Positions 1-14,300 of a DNA stretch of 64,000 nucleotides are shown piece by piece; positions within the stretch are counted from its first letter, which is position 1; each line of letters begins with the position of its first letter. A program made the position numbers and the translations under genes. The stretch is taken from assembly GCA_014338405.1 (NCBI GenBank), contig JTDE01001013.1, forward strand, positions 42,683-106,682. Direction: 5' to 3'. This DNA comes from Paragonimus skrjabini miyazakii (Eukaryota; Platyhelminthes; Trematoda; Plagiorchiida; Troglotrematidae). A model generated the notes under the pieces. The model ran no database searches. It was not told where the DNA came from and saw only the letters and a list, made by a program, of their open reading frames with translations.

Positions 1-149
1 AATGATTTGTGGGATTGTGCTGTAATGGTAGTTAGGAAACTTGTAGGGCAAGTTGCACATTACAATCGACTGAATAAATTTTAAAAGTTTTTAATCGATT
101 CCGTTGTGACCATAGAGTTTGACAGTGCATACAGGAGTGAACGGGACTT

Positions 150-1490
150 AAATGTGTTGCACGTCTGTTTGCAAAATAACCTTTTTTGTCCATAACCTAA
201 TTTCAGCGAGTGACCAACCTAGACGTTCACCTTTGTTTGGTGGGCGACGCATCAATAGATCACCATGGGTATGGAACAGTTTGCACTTGAGAATTAAATC
301 GCCCCTGCGATGTTTAAAATTCAGTGAGGATTGACCCAATCCTCCTAATCTCCCTGGATGGGGGATTTTTCTCAACCTCATATTTTTTTCAGTGGTGGGC
401 CGCTGAACAGTTTCAATAAGCGCCAAATATTCAGCGTAACGACGACAGGTCTGTTTGTTCGATTCCATGTGCGGGTGGACTATGGTAGCGAACACAGTGA
501 GAAACATTTCGAAGTGGAATGTTCTGTAAATTCTTCCCAAGATGTTTAAGGTCATTTGCATTCTTTTAGCCATGACAGCATAATTGGTAAACAGACAAAC
601 AGTCTCTCACTAAGGTTCCCAAGCCTCGTTCACACACACACACACAAGTACCTTTGTGTCGTCAAGGTTACCAGCAAGGTTCCCAGCACAATCTTGATAG
701 TGCTTGTGCACAACTTTCCATTTCTTGAAGTTGAACGGCAAGTTATTTTCCATCAACCTCAGATTCAGACAGTTCAGTACGTTCCGCAAGATTGCCGCAC
801 ACTCCGGACAGTCTAAAATTCACCAGAGGTTTGTTTTATAGACATAGAGCAAACCCAGTGAACTGGCTATGCTGGATAGTTTCCTAACACTGAGCCTCGC
901 AAGAAGCAACCGTTGACAGGGGACCATTGTGGTAGCCGTCCATTAATCTGAACGAGGTACCTACATTCATTTAGGCAGTTCCCAAGCCGCTTTAGCCGGT
1001 GCGCATCAAGAACATGATTGTGGAGGTTTCGTAGTATGACTGGGTGATCAACCCTGCCGAAGGCACTAAAAAGTCAAGATAAGCCACATCACTGTCCAGT
1101 CTTGAGCCGTCAGCTTTCCTCCAAAAGTTATGCACAATCAGCAACTTTGTGACGCATAGACTTCTTTATGAAAGCCGTGTCACCCCCTGACGATAATTCT
1201 GAAGTGTTCAACTTTGATCCGGTGAGAGTCATCCAGTGAACTATCCATTATTTTGGAGACCGTTACAATCAACCCTATTGACTGATAGTGCACCAAGTGA
1301 AATCGTTGTCCATCCTTGAAGAGAAGCGCGATTGTGAATTGTTTCCAGGATTTCGGTAGACTGCCAGTTGACAATGAGCGATTAACAACACTGTCTGTAG
1401 TCCTAATAATCTGGCAGCGGAGCTTTTCAAGACCATGAGGAGAATGAAGTATAGACTATGTGGGTTATAAGTTAGTAGTTTTTCCAATCT
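150..1490 (-). pseudogene. CR1-like non-LTR retrotransposon remnant (reverse transcriptase)
   Basis: Read on the minus strand in shifting frames, this is a decayed LINE reverse transcriptase. About 1490-1180 gives LPKSWKQFTIALLFKDGQR and then YQSIGLIVTVSKIMDS, the fingers motif of CR1/jockey-type enzymes (LP..W......PLFKKG...YRPISL). About 1060-890 gives GRVDHPVILRNLHNHVLDAH, INGRLPQWSPV and RGSVL, the palm region with the catalytic aspartate replaced. About 800-700 gives NNLPFNFKKWKVVH. About 570-150 gives the C-terminal part, including RLRKIPHPGRLGGLGQSS and RRGDLILKCK. Several stops and frame changes show it is dead. It lies in the terminal intron of the transporter, in the same orientation. 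Bases 1-149 appear to continue its 3' end but are too decayed to call. Confidence 0.85.
631..646. repeat. (CA)8 microsatellite
   Basis: Eight perfect CA units inside the decayed CR1-like reverse transcriptase. Confidence 0.95.
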
Positions 1491-4400
1491 GACTGTGGAT
1501 TGTTAAAATGAAATTTGGAGGCAACTCAGTTAAGTTGCATCGTATACGCTCAAGATTTGTTCGTGATTTGTAGTTATACATACTCAAAATGCTGGTAGCC
1601 ACAGTATCTCTATTGGTAAATCCACTAGAGGTCTGAAGTTGCAAAATGCCAACCTTACTAATAATTTATGTTGCAGCTTCACAAAAGAAAAATATAGGAT
1701 TCACCTTTAACTTTTGGGTTGGATATCATTGGTGGAAAAGCCGACCTTCCCTGATAGTGGTAATGATATGCATGTGTCACATGTTCTGGTTTATACCTGT
1801 TGCAGATTAAACGTTTCAGTGGAGTGAGATTTTTGTTACTATTTCTTGGGCATCTGAAGTTTTACCAGATCGGGAGCATTTTATTCGAGACTTCCTTAAT
1901 GGTTAATTGCCAGTAATGCTACAGGCTGAGTGTGGTGATAGAACTAAATGATTTAATCTTACTGAGTTGTATAGTTATCTTTGCAAACTTTGTTTCTGAT
2001 AGGTCCTAAGACCAGTATTGTGGAGCCATATTGTCCAACTCCGTGTAGATAGCTGAATGCACATACCCCATGATAATTGTGACTAGGTGAAGCTGTGAAG
2101 GTTACATTTCTTCTCATATGCACCTCGTTGGTAAGAATGTATTCAGCACAAGAAGGCACTTAACCCATTCGTTATCTATATGAAACTGGACACGTCGAAT
2201 TGGTCCATTTCTGCCTCGAATAATTCCCCGGCCAAGGAGGATGTTAAAGTATTAACTAAACGGTCAGTAAATTATAGTTCCGGTTGTTCAAAATCCCCCA
2301 TTAATTAAGTTCGGCTGAAGACGTCATACTAATCAGTGCGTTGTACTAGATTGTGCCAGTGTTGCTATGTGCAGATGACAATCTGTAAATTACACCAATC
2401 AGGCAAGTGAAGTTTTCAATGTAGCCATCTACTGTTAATTCCTTGTCTGTCTGTTTTGCTTGTTGTACGTAACCTGCACGTTTCAAGTTTGTGACTGATA
2501 AGACTAAACGAGAGGTTGACAAATTACAACACCCCTTCTCATTCAATTCAAGAAATTGCTTTATAAATCTTGAAAGATAGTAGTACAGTTGTTAATTCCG
2601 TAGCTTGTTCAGATATAATGCGGAAACCGGTGACCTATAGTGGCTGAAATAACAATGGAACTATATAAAATTTAATTTAACCGGGCACAAACAGAGGGAC
2701 GAAAAGGTACACACTATACCACGTTTTTGTTCAAGAATATCTGGGGAACTGGGTTCAGGATTCAGTGAACTCTTAACTGGAGAGGGGACAATGGAACAGT
2801 TGCATATTTGAGTATGGACAAACCTGTAGATCTTGTGAAATAATTCGATTACTACGGAGGCAGTTCTAGGGATTGACGATGACTGCTGTCCCTAAAGATT
2901 TTGTCAGCTAAACTGTTTCTACGTTTTTGAAAGGATTTCAATAGTAGCACCAGTAAACTTTGCGTAGGTGATGTGACTGCGTCGGAGAGACATCCTATGG
3001 AACTACGCAAGAGCTCGAGGTATTCATGTGAACGGACGAAAAAGGAACCATAGACGGATAAGAATCTAGGCATTAATTTGTGTCGCATTGTAGTGTAGAG
3101 GTGGCATAAAACATCGTCGAACGAATGATGTGAAGACGGAACCCCCCGACTTTCACGAACGCCTCATTGATATTGGAAGGCCAGTGCAAATTATGACGTA
3201 GAATAACCTTCACTGAGAAGTGTACGTCAGGTGTAGGTAATTGGGGAAGGAAAGAACACATACTGACAGAAGTGTGAAACGCTCCATTTATCGTAAGATT
3301 ACTTAGTCAGGCCAGTACAGCAATTTTCACAATTCTGCTAACGCAAAGTACGACTGTAACCTGGTCATGCGTTTGAAGCTCCGTAGATATGTTGGAACTT
3401 GAGTTAGAGTTTGTAGCCCGTACTCATTACGAGAATGGCTACCCAAACAACATTGTGACCAAACGTATGGAAGCAGTTTGAGCATTAGTACGGATTCAAG
3501 AGGTTGGTAAAAGGCCCTTTTAATGCGATTGGCACAGTGAGGGTATACCTTGGCAGAGTCAATAACAAATCGGCCCACTAATTCCCGTATTGAAACTTTA
3601 AATGCAGTCAGACGGATTATTTTATGTACCTGTTCTATGTTGATCACTCTAAATTTGAAAGATAAAGTGCCGGTCTACAACTCACCTATGATGATTTCTC
3701 CGTTCGCATGCGATTGTTCAACAAACCACGCCGGTCGTACGACTCGGCATTTGTCTAGATGAATCAGACAGCATCATCCAGCATGGATAGTGATATGCGA
3801 AGGAAAATCAACCATGAGTACTGTTTTAGGTCATCTGGCTGACAGCAATCATTAGTTCAATACAGATCGACCGTTCACCGTTACCCATAGAATTCCATCG
3901 AACTGGTCAAAACTTATTCGTCAGCAAACTCTGGAGACTGCCTAGGCCAAGCGCATTCGATTACGTAACTTCAACCTTGTGTGAGCAGAAAAAAGTTCAT
4001 TCAGTCACTTTAGATGCCTCGATCGTTTGTTGACTCACTCGATGTTGACCGTTTTTGTGTGTATTTCAGTGTTTTGTAAGTATAACGGTTTGGTGAAGTT
4101 CTACCGAGGACACATGTGTAACCAACGTAGTTCAACGATCTTTAAGGCAAACAAGATATTTGATTACTTCACATAAAATTGATGAAGCAACTAATCTTCG
4201 TTTACTTGAAGAATGAGGGGAGACGATAGGACCAGTAGACCGACGTTCTTGCATTTGTCAGGAACGAGACGGGAAATTGAGGAAGTTGTTCAGTGGAGAA
4301 TATAGCACAATGCATTTTGTAAACTATTGCCTGCTTGCAAGCGATTTAATGCATTTCTCGAGGCTATATCATTCGCGTATTAGAGAAGGTATATCGGTCC

Positions 4401-5155
4401 AACGTGAGTATCTCGTATCCGATCGGACAGGTAAAACTTTACACTATCTATTTAATCGGTCTGCCTGCAAGTGATGAACACTAGGAAGCGTTAACTAGCG
4501 AGGACACCTTGCCAAGCTAATAACATTTCAGGTGAGAGTATAGAAAATGCGCTCGATCTTGTAAGTTGTTCAATCGCTTTTACAAACTTACTGGTTCACT
4601 GCACTCTGAAGGACACACATCCATTTTTATGTGCCTGATAGTAGAGAAGTTGCTCCATAAATTTGACGCATCAGTGTTTGACCACATTCATATAATCGTA
4701 GTTATTTATTAAACACTGTAATCGGCAACATTTCGTTTTGCTTGACGCAGGCTTCTCATACGTCTGTATAAATAATATTAGAATGAAAATCAAAACGTTT
4801 TTGCGACACAATTCAACTTCGTACATAGCGGTCTACATTGCTCCGTCGTAGTGGAATTAAATGGAACTGTCACTTAGATCTCATAATCTGCTAATTTATC
4901 CAAAACGGCATTAAATAAATATTTACTATATCTCGAACACCCTTGCTTTCGAATTGTTGGATATTCTGCAGTCGCCAGTCTCAATAATCCTCTTCTGTTG
5001 CATATACTTCTATTTGATATTGCTAATTGTATTTTTCAAAAAAAAACTCGTTATGTCATTAAACAATCGTTGGCCACATAGTTTCCACACTGTCTACTAT
5101 GCGGTTTAAAAACATAGCTACGGTATTCGCACGACATTTGATGCATAACTCTTAC
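1491..5155 (-). other. Terminal EAAT intron, no gene recognised
   Basis: AT-rich sequence downstream of exon G. Two minus-strand ORFs (3088-2852, 78 codons; 3647-3327, 106 codons) and a few shorter ones have no recognisable motifs. I looked specifically for the next transporter exon (GAAGIPQAGLVT, DDITL, VDWFLDR equivalents) on the minus strand and did not see it. Confidence 0.6.
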
Positions 5156-5323
5156 CTGATAGTCAACAATTGTGCAATACCCAGCGTGTAATTGTTCATT
5201 TGCGCAATAAAAATTGTAGCCACTGCTTCATACAAAGCAGTTCCATCCATATTGATTGTAGCTCCGATTGGCAGAACGAAACGAGTCACCCGAGGATCAA
5301 TATGCAGTCCTTCCTCGAGGCAT
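5156..5323 (-). CDS. EAAT exon G: RCLEE to TM7 with NMDGT
   Basis: A 168-nt exon encoding CLEEGLHIDPRVTRFVLPIG followed by ATINMDGTALYEAVATIFIA. NMDGT is the hallmark sodium- and substrate-coordinating motif of TM7. The acceptor ends catag and the donor is gtaaga after ATC-AG. The next exon, which would carry the HP2 and TM8 arginine/aspartate region, was searched for on the minus strand down to base 1 and not found. Confidence 0.96.
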
Positions 5324-8300
5324 CTATGATTCAGAAATTAGAAGTTAAAAAGTTTTCACTGATTAGAACACTCCATCTTTGAATGAAAAATTGAAAACTA
5401 ATCTAATGTAGCAAAAAGAATGTTTACATCGAATGAAATCTCTGAACAATTCACGATGTAGTATGATTGATGGAATACTGTTCAGTCAGTCACAATAATG
5501 TTTCTTTCAATACCAGCAAAATGAACTTGCAGATACCCTTTTAAACGGCGCTGCATTTGCTTTCCGCACTGTGTCCTACACTCCGTTCATTGGTTAATTT
5601 CTTCAAATAGTGTTATATATATACGTAGTTATTTTTGTTTGATACTACAGAGGCCATGTCCGTCACCTTATTGTTATGTTCATATTTATGCAGAAAAACA
5701 ATTGTACTGTGAAGCGAACAAGCTCGTTTTCAGTGATTCATCATCAGGCTAAATACATCACATTTATATCACGAATTTTACTCATTCACTTGTTCCTGTG
5801 GAACCAGTTAAGTAGGCCGCACGACCAGACGCCCACCCAGCTTGGCTGAACAGTGGAATAACGAAATCTGTAAACAGTGCCATACTATCGCACCTGGTGG
5901 ATTCGAATCACTCTGTCAATGTGACGAACGCTTTTCGCCCAATCTACCGAGTTAAAGCCAACCAGTCGAGGGCCGTGAAGCGTAGGATTTTGTCCACAGC
6001 TGAAGCTACTGGAATTCACCTGTACAACCTACCCCTATGCGCCCAGAAACGTTTTGTTCAGGTGTTGGATCTGCCATGTCCAACCCCACACACTGTTAAC
6101 CTGTCCAGACCCACGGTTCAAGTGGGTACTTGATTGCAGCGTGACATTGAACTGACTGACCTAAAAACCAATGGTTTCAATTCTCTGGGATAATGTTTTA
6201 AACCTTTGCCAGAAAAGTTTTAGAGCAGAAACAAATTGTTGATACAGATGCAAACCAAACCAACTTCGTAGTAAACGTACAACAGGTGTGCGCTGTCAAC
6301 GGAGGTATTTCTGTACACAAATAAAATGTTCAAATTCTATAATTGTCGTTAATTTCACCATCCAAAGTCTTTAAAAGTTCGTAAAAAATAACCAGCTTTA
6401 ACTCCACCTTCGAACGCACCTGAAGGTGACCGGTAACGTTGCAGAACTTGATCCTGTCCCAATAGCTGTGAAAAATGCTTGAAGCATTCCATTGAAAAAC
6501 ACGTAAGGATTCTTCCGGGTAACTGAGAAATAGAGCAATGCCAGAGTGAAGAATAGATGAATCAACAATCCGAGAATAACCGTAAGCATGTACATGCCCA
6601 AGCCTTGTGCAGTGACTGCCAGATTCTCCACTCCCAGTATCTTTCCCATGACAAGAAATACGATACCGATCGGTGCATACCTGTAAAATGTCAGGTGAAA
6701 AACGTCAGGGGTACGTGGTTGATATGTCTATTGCAAAAGAAAATTACTGGGAAGAAACATAAGGAAAACATTTTGGAAAATAAAATCAGGGTGCAACACA
6801 AGAATTATGAACGAGGTGGGTATTAATACAAAATCGCTTTGAAGTGACTGAGAGTTTTTCAGTGAAAGAAATAAATAGAATTAATCTATAATTCATGTAG
6901 CCAAAAATCCTCTGCAGCAGCACCAATATTGAAAACAACCAGTTTTTGACATTAAGGGGGTGCTAACAAAGATAGAGTTCTTACATCATAATAGATGCAG
7001 TCGGTGTCATGGTATAACCGGGCTTTCTTGAAGCTCAAAAATACGGTAATTCTTCAAGTGGACGACTCAAGTGGAAGAGAACGACGCATTGTTCCCCAAT
7101 GTATGGTGTTTACGGAAATATGAAGCAGTGACTTTACATAACTGTCCATGTGTACAGGATCTGCAGGGTGCTTTGTGTAGTCGAACTAGTTGAAACCCAG
7201 AAACTGATGTACTACTGACAAGTTTTAATAAGGTAATTGGTTCCGAAACATGCTGAATGGAGAGTTCATCTGAAGTTTAAGGGTAAACCGAGAGAAAAGT
7301 TTTGTCATATGATTGGGAAACATGGCCTGTGTTCAACTTTTCAACGACTGGTGTCTGTGAACAGCCACATACATTACATAGCATCAGCGGGCGAACAACA
7401 ATGAAGTTAAGAAGAGGACGTTTCATAGTGAGTGTAAAACCACGTAATTCGAAGAGCCCTTGAGTGGGTGCCAACTCCATAGCTGGATACACGCATTAAG
7501 ACAACCGTTTACCATGCCCAACATTCTCTGCTGTTGTGGTAGTTGGCCATTATGAAGTGACAGACGGCCGAATATTTCATATAAAATGAACATCATCCAC
7601 AAGTGACCGCAGCTGTCACATTCCCATAGGCTTTCCAGTCGGTCCCTTTCGAACGGCAGAATCACTAGGCTTGAGTATCCTTCTCAGTACAGCTCGTCAG
7701 TAGTGCACAGCCTTGCTACGACTGGGGTTAGAACTCCGGCCACGCTGTTCATGAGGCAACCGTGTTTACCACTGCACCACTGACCTGACATTAGGCACGA
7801 CCGAGTTATCATATGTGAATGTTCAACCACTTTCGCTTGTGAGTAGTTATCACTTGGCTGTTCGCCTTGGATTTCAACCCGGAAAGAAGTCCCAGTCGAA
7901 GGGTCTTTGATTGGAGTTGACAGGACAGTTGCTGTATCTCCTTTCGAAGCGATCGGACAACCTGATCATTAGTTACATGCAAAAGTGGTTGAGTGTTCAC
8001 ATATGATAATTCGATCGTGTCTAATGTGAGATCACTGACACAGTGGTAAACAGGTTTGACTCATGAAAAGCGTGACCGGAGTTCTAGTCCTGGTAGTGAC
8101 AAGGATATGCACTACTGACGAGCTCTATCGAAAGCGAAACCCGCGTCTAGTGTTTCCACTGTTCGAAAGGGGTCGACTGGAAAGTCTATGGGAATGCGAC
8201 AGCTGCGATCAGTTGTGGATGATGTTCAATCTACATGAAACCCTAAATTTCCCAACACCTATCGGCTAAGTATTTGTTTGAAACAAGGAACTGATGCCAA

Positions 8301-11300
8301 CTTCCGGTATATTCGTCAATGTAGTTTGCGTTTTCCTCTGGGGTAATCGTAGCACAGGGAGTTAGTGGCGTGAATGTTGTTGTCATATACTTGCGTTTTT
8401 GCAAACTAAATTAACTCAATACAGCCATAATATCACAGATGAAAGGATGAAAACATTCTCAGGATGCTATATTCGGTCCCACATATGACTTGGTTGTTTA
8501 ATTGCAAGGTGCTGGCAGCCCAACCACTTAAGGTTTCGGTAAAGTGTAACTCCCAACTGTTCTTCTCTTGGTTTTATTGGGGTTATGTAACTGGGTGCAT
8601 CATACACGTGTTGTTGCTAATATCGACTATGACCTACATCTTTCGAAAGGGGTGTTGAACTCCCTTGAAGATAACTAAAATCTATAGTGAATCATACTGA
8701 GACAGTTCAGTTTGTCCAGTTTGATAACCCCATAATCAAATCCATCTCAGTCACGCTGAAACAACTGACTACACAGAAATTATTGAGCTTGGTAACTTGT
8801 CGGAGATGACACCTTTCCCAGTTCAAATATCGTTGGAGTTTGATCATACAAAATTTTTACCTCTGCTTAACTTTTAAAATAAAGGCTGAATTATGGTTTC
8901 ATTTTTTTCCAGCACACAACAATGATGTGTTGTCTCACACAGCACGAGTATCTAATGCACGCTATGGTGTTTGCGAGGCGACAGTGCTCATTGCCGTCTC
9001 ACTGATTACTGGTTAAATCCAAATCATATATTTCCATATGAAACCAATCAGACACTCAGTTGGTGAAGTAGGCAAATATAAGCGCGACCAACTAGCTACA
9101 GTCGGTACTGTCAACCACTTAGAACGAACGTACATGAAATATCTGGTTGATTATTTTCAGGTGATGCCTCAATTTGACTAACAATGCCGGACAATATGGC
9201 TGTCGGCTAAAGATGTCAACATCTAGTGCTGTATCATTCCTCCGGCTTATCAAGTCGTCTGAACAGTATTCATCAATGTCCCGTAAGCGCGAAAGCCAGT
9301 GCTTCCAATCCCACACAGAGAAACTCATCTTACTTATAAGCACTTGCTGGCCAGAAAAACTCAAAAACAACTGTGACTTTTCTAATTATACCAACTTCAA
9401 ATTCTCGTCAAAATGCGCATGTCGTGAATGACCATCATCTTGCGAAATCAGTTTACCGATTAATACAAGATCCGGAGATAAATCACTCAGCCATTCAGTT
9501 TTCGGGTGTGCAATCGGATTCATACACTGCAATCTCACTTTATATCATTGAGTGATCAGAAATGTCATTTTTACAAAAAGTTGATCCAAGTCTAAAATCT
9601 GTGAAATTTGGTTAAGAAAACAATATTTTGGGATAAAAAATCGTATTTTTTGGAATATCAGTAAACATTATCAGATTTGTTGCATTGCGCAGAAACATGT
9701 AACATAATATTGTGCATACAATTTTCTGCAACTTACTTGTAATTACATAAGGGGTTGTAGGAAGCTTCAAAAATATATCCAACTTATATACAAAGGTCCT
9801 ATGAGCAACAATATTCTATGACAATATTCTTAGCTACCAGTGAACAATATCCTCGTCGCATCCTAATCAGTAGAGTTACAAACCAGTTATTCCTTCTTAC
9901 AGGATTGTAAAAGAAAATCTTTTCAGTTATTGCCTGATTCGAAATATGTTCGCTCTAATACAATTTTCTTATGTTTATGTCCAGTAGGTTTTCTATGGTA
10001 ATTAGATACGGACTACATGCAGGTCAGTCTGCATACTTAACATTCTCATATAAATCTGTGATTGGACGATATGATATTGATGAAGATAAACTTCCCCGAA
10101 TGAACAACTATCTTATACTTGTCAGTATAGAGAGCTGATGTCTGTTTTACACTCATTATCATAAATGTATTCCTTCTTTCGGAGGCAACTCCAGTCGCAC
10201 ATCATCAAATGACTGCCATTAAACTTTGTCTTGCAACACCGTTATCTTATAGATAGATTTTTCTTTCAACGACCATCAGCGCGTGCGATAGCAAAATCCA
10301 CAGACCGATCAGGTTAAAAAATCCTGGCCAGTCCGCACCTTGATCATGAAGGATGCTCGCGTGGAATATTGATAAACCAACAAGATTGTGTTTGGGACCT
10401 TGTAATTAGACTGCCTTCTTCTGAGTTAAATGTTCAGGCATTTCGACAATTCCTTAAGAAACATATGCACCTTGTATTCTACCAGCGTTCTAGAAGTCCC
10501 GGGTTTTTCCATCGGATAATTCTACTTGACACATGAGTTGGAATTTTAGTAGAGCAGTCAAACACATTAATGCACACTAATTATGACCTGACAAGATTCT
10601 CTACATATTATTGAGTGCGTACTACAGCTAAACATGTGAGGGAAACTTACGGCGGAACTGTTCGTTAATCTGTCAATTGCATCACTACCATGGCAATACT
10701 AAGCTAACAAAAGTCTTTCTGCACAAATAGAGGTGAACATCAACATCTCAGGACAACTGCTTCAGTGTCTCGTAACAGTTGGGGCTCCTCAATTGCGTAA
10801 ACAACTGTGAATGCCTGCATGGGATCCACCTGACGATTGCTCTTCAGGTGATGAGCGATCACTGATGTCGGTGGTCTGTGTGGTGGTTGCTGTGTGCACA
10901 TATGGGTGTCAGCTTGTATCTACACCACATGTTCCCTCACACATGCTGAGATGTGTTCCGACATCCGAAACTTCAGCTGCTGTTCCCTTATGTCCATGTA
11001 GTTGAACTGACAACTACGAGAAAATCGGTAAGTGATGCAGAATCTGACGGACGGAAACATCTTGAATTTTAGAGGTGGAACTGGAATCCGTAGGTTAATA
11101 TAAACTCTGCGGCGTTATCGGTCCGTGATACGGCGACCTTCAATCGGCATTGTGCTCTCGTACTGATATAATCCTCATTTGAATGGCAGTCGTAGAAAGT
11201 CTTTCCTATGTGGCATCACCACCATTGTTTGCTCGTGGAGGTTTTCGTAGGACGACTTGAAGACAAGTGATTTCGGATACCCTCTGTCCAAGAGAAGCTG

Positions 11301-14300
11301 ATTAAATCGTTGCAGTTGATTCTGGATTGTGTCCTGTGTGCAACTCTTTCCGGCTGTATTGAATAACCTACTGATGAGTCTTATTATATAATACCTTGGC
11401 ACATGGCTGTTAAAATATAACTCCTGCTCGTTCCAAGTATATTTGCGATAAACCGAGCATTGCACTGGAATGACAGTCCTTCGAGTAAGGTGGTTTTCGA
11501 AGAATGGAAGAATGTCATTACATTCCTGTTCAGAATTGAATGTCATGTTGTTATGCAATCCGTTGAAAACTGTCAGAACTTCTTCGGCATGTTCTTTACT
11601 GTTAATCACAAATAACACATCATGCACATATTGGAGAAATAAATCTGCTTTAGAGATAGATCTTCGCACCTGATTTTCTAGGTGGATCATAAAAGTTTCA
11701 GCCAAGGTAGGTCGCACCAGACTTCCTACAGTTGGGTTGTGGCCCTTATGTTGGAAACAGGATTTTAAATGCGAGGTGCACATACGTGAGAGTCGGTCGA
11801 GTTTAGATGTTGCAATCTGTAATTCGAGTTGATTCACATTAAAGTAATCACATTTGATTCGAACAGTTTCACGTAAGGGTGCGTTTGTGAATGACTGACA
11901 TCCGTGAACGCACATTTATGTATGCAACTAGTTATGCAATATTGATGTTCAAGATCAACTTGCTTTAAACCACTGCGCATTGTCATTCGATGTTGGAGTC
12001 AATTTTGGAAGTTGATCAAAAATTATTTCAAATTGAGCTTATGTTTCAAGGCTGTTGCTTTTTTTTCGGTGGAATGTAGGATTTCCAATCACACGAAAGT
12101 GCTTCTGATTGTAGCGTATTATAAGTGACATTGAGGACAAGTTAGTTACCGGGATTGTTGGGCAGAGTAGCTTCACAGTGATTATGTACAAATGATTTTT
12201 TAAAAATTGAATCTAACATTGATTTTTTAGATTATTCAATCACTTCATGACAAAAGTTCATAGACTTTAAATGAGTAAGTAGACCCACAAGAGGTCATTT
12301 GTTCATATATGTTCGACGATATTGTCAGAGTTTTTCGGTACAGTCCTTCATACTCTTTATGAGTTGCTGTACGTACCTGATAATATGTTGAGAAATCTGT
12401 CATGTTATAATTCATGCGCATTGATGTTTTCGACTTTGTGCCGTTTGACATTCGCATATTTCCCACTTACTATTTTGCCGTTTTAAAAGTGTCCTACAAT
12501 TAACAGAACGCCAATCGTTTTCGTATGGGTGTCTGTCCGATTAGTGCCGTTGTGTACAAGCTAACTCAACTGTTGTTATGCTGGTGTCACAATGGGATGC
12601 TGCTGCTGACAAAAGCTCATTACTTCTTATCCGCCAAATACTGGTAAAACCGTGAATGAGAAGCACAACTTACCCTGAGAACAAACGAAGGCTGTAACCT
12701 TGATAGGTACGTATTTCCGTCTAGGAAAGGGTGTGTTCGGTTTCACAAACAGCACTAGGATGAGTGCGTGCTATGTTGAAACTATTCGTGACTGCTTTTC
12801 GTCTGACGTCAAGGTATAGTTGATATCAACGGTGAAATCTAGGTTACATACATGACACATGACCTTATGACACTGAAAGACTTTAGATGAAGGAAGTGTG
12901 AAATATACAGCTAATGTTTGTACTCTCACTTTTATGACGTTACGCTTATCAACTTGATCATTATAAGCTCTCCGCGGAATACAACATTGTGGAGTCACTA
13001 GAACAGTTTCCTTCTTAATTGTAACACAGCTTGTTGATTCGAGTCATATTGTCAACTCGCCCTCTTCTGTTTAGATGAGACCCAATTGTGAAAAGTTATG
13101 GCTTCGGTTGGATTCGAACCTGATTAACTGAGTCAAGGACAATAAGTCTAAAGCCGTGTAATGCCAAATTCTGGCCATATCACCGCCAATTTGGATTCAG
13201 TTAACTAACCCACCCTTGTGTGCACCGAAATGCTTTTCACACCATGATGATGTAAAACCGGGGACGAGCCTGCTCGCTACATTGTTTTTTTGGGTCAGTT
13301 AGGCGTTGAACTTTACACAGTCATAGTTCAGATAAATTGTTCAGCTTGTGTCGTAAACCGTCCGCTGTTTATCTTGTCTGACCCATTGTCACATCCGGTA
13401 AGGTGATAGTCTGATTCTTTACCGGCTTCTGTCGACCAGAGTGAACAATTTCACAACTTAGGTGGACACAAAAACGTCTTACTCTCTAGTTCGGGAATCA
13501 TGAATGAATGAATCATTAATCATGATGCTATCTATGAGTTTATGCAGCGACGAAATCTGATCACTTTATGAGCTGCGTAAAATATCTAGCTTGTTCAGAA
13601 AGCTTCAAATTGCCTTTTGAAGTGTTTTTGCTCGTCCTTTACAGTCGGACCTTAAAAGGTCAACTGAACTGGGTCACAGTTATTCACGTATTGCTGAAAT
13701 GTCAGCAGACATCTTATTCTAATATGTAGAGTGTTGCACAAATCTTTGCAGTCCCTAAGGCATAGTCTCATTCTAACTGAAAGCAATCACATGAGCTGTA
13801 ACACTAGGTGAGTCTCCTAAAATGCATACAACAAGCTTTTAGTTTTTGAATACATCCAGTCTGAGACACACGACTTGAAATGGTAGTGATAACATCATTA
13901 ATAAATTATTTTAAACGAAAGCTTGATGGGTACATTCTCGATGCAACTTCCGAGTTTCCAAGCACTGTGTCTAGCGGGATAGCTTTGAATAAATATAGGA
14001 CTTTTAGTTCCTCTCGATTGCTCACGTCTCCGTTATACTTCTCTATTCCTATTTATTTCGGCCGTAATTAATTCAATATTTCTTCGTTCTTTACTGTTTT
14101 GGAAATTAAAAATAACACATTCACCTATCTTCGTATGATCACTATCATCTTAAAAATGTACCATGAAGAGTTGTGTGTGTATAAGGGCTGTTAGTTATCC
14201 CCAAAAACTCAAATGTTTTCAATCGATTTCATTTTGTTTTTAGTAGCCGACGCTTATTTTATCATTTATATAAGTGTAAAACACTAACACTATAGTGAAT

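Noticed and set aside
5745..5775. Hammerhead-like core on the minus strand (CTGATGA...GAAA)
   Set aside because: There is no base-paired stem II between the boxes, no NUH cleavage triplet and no stem I partner.
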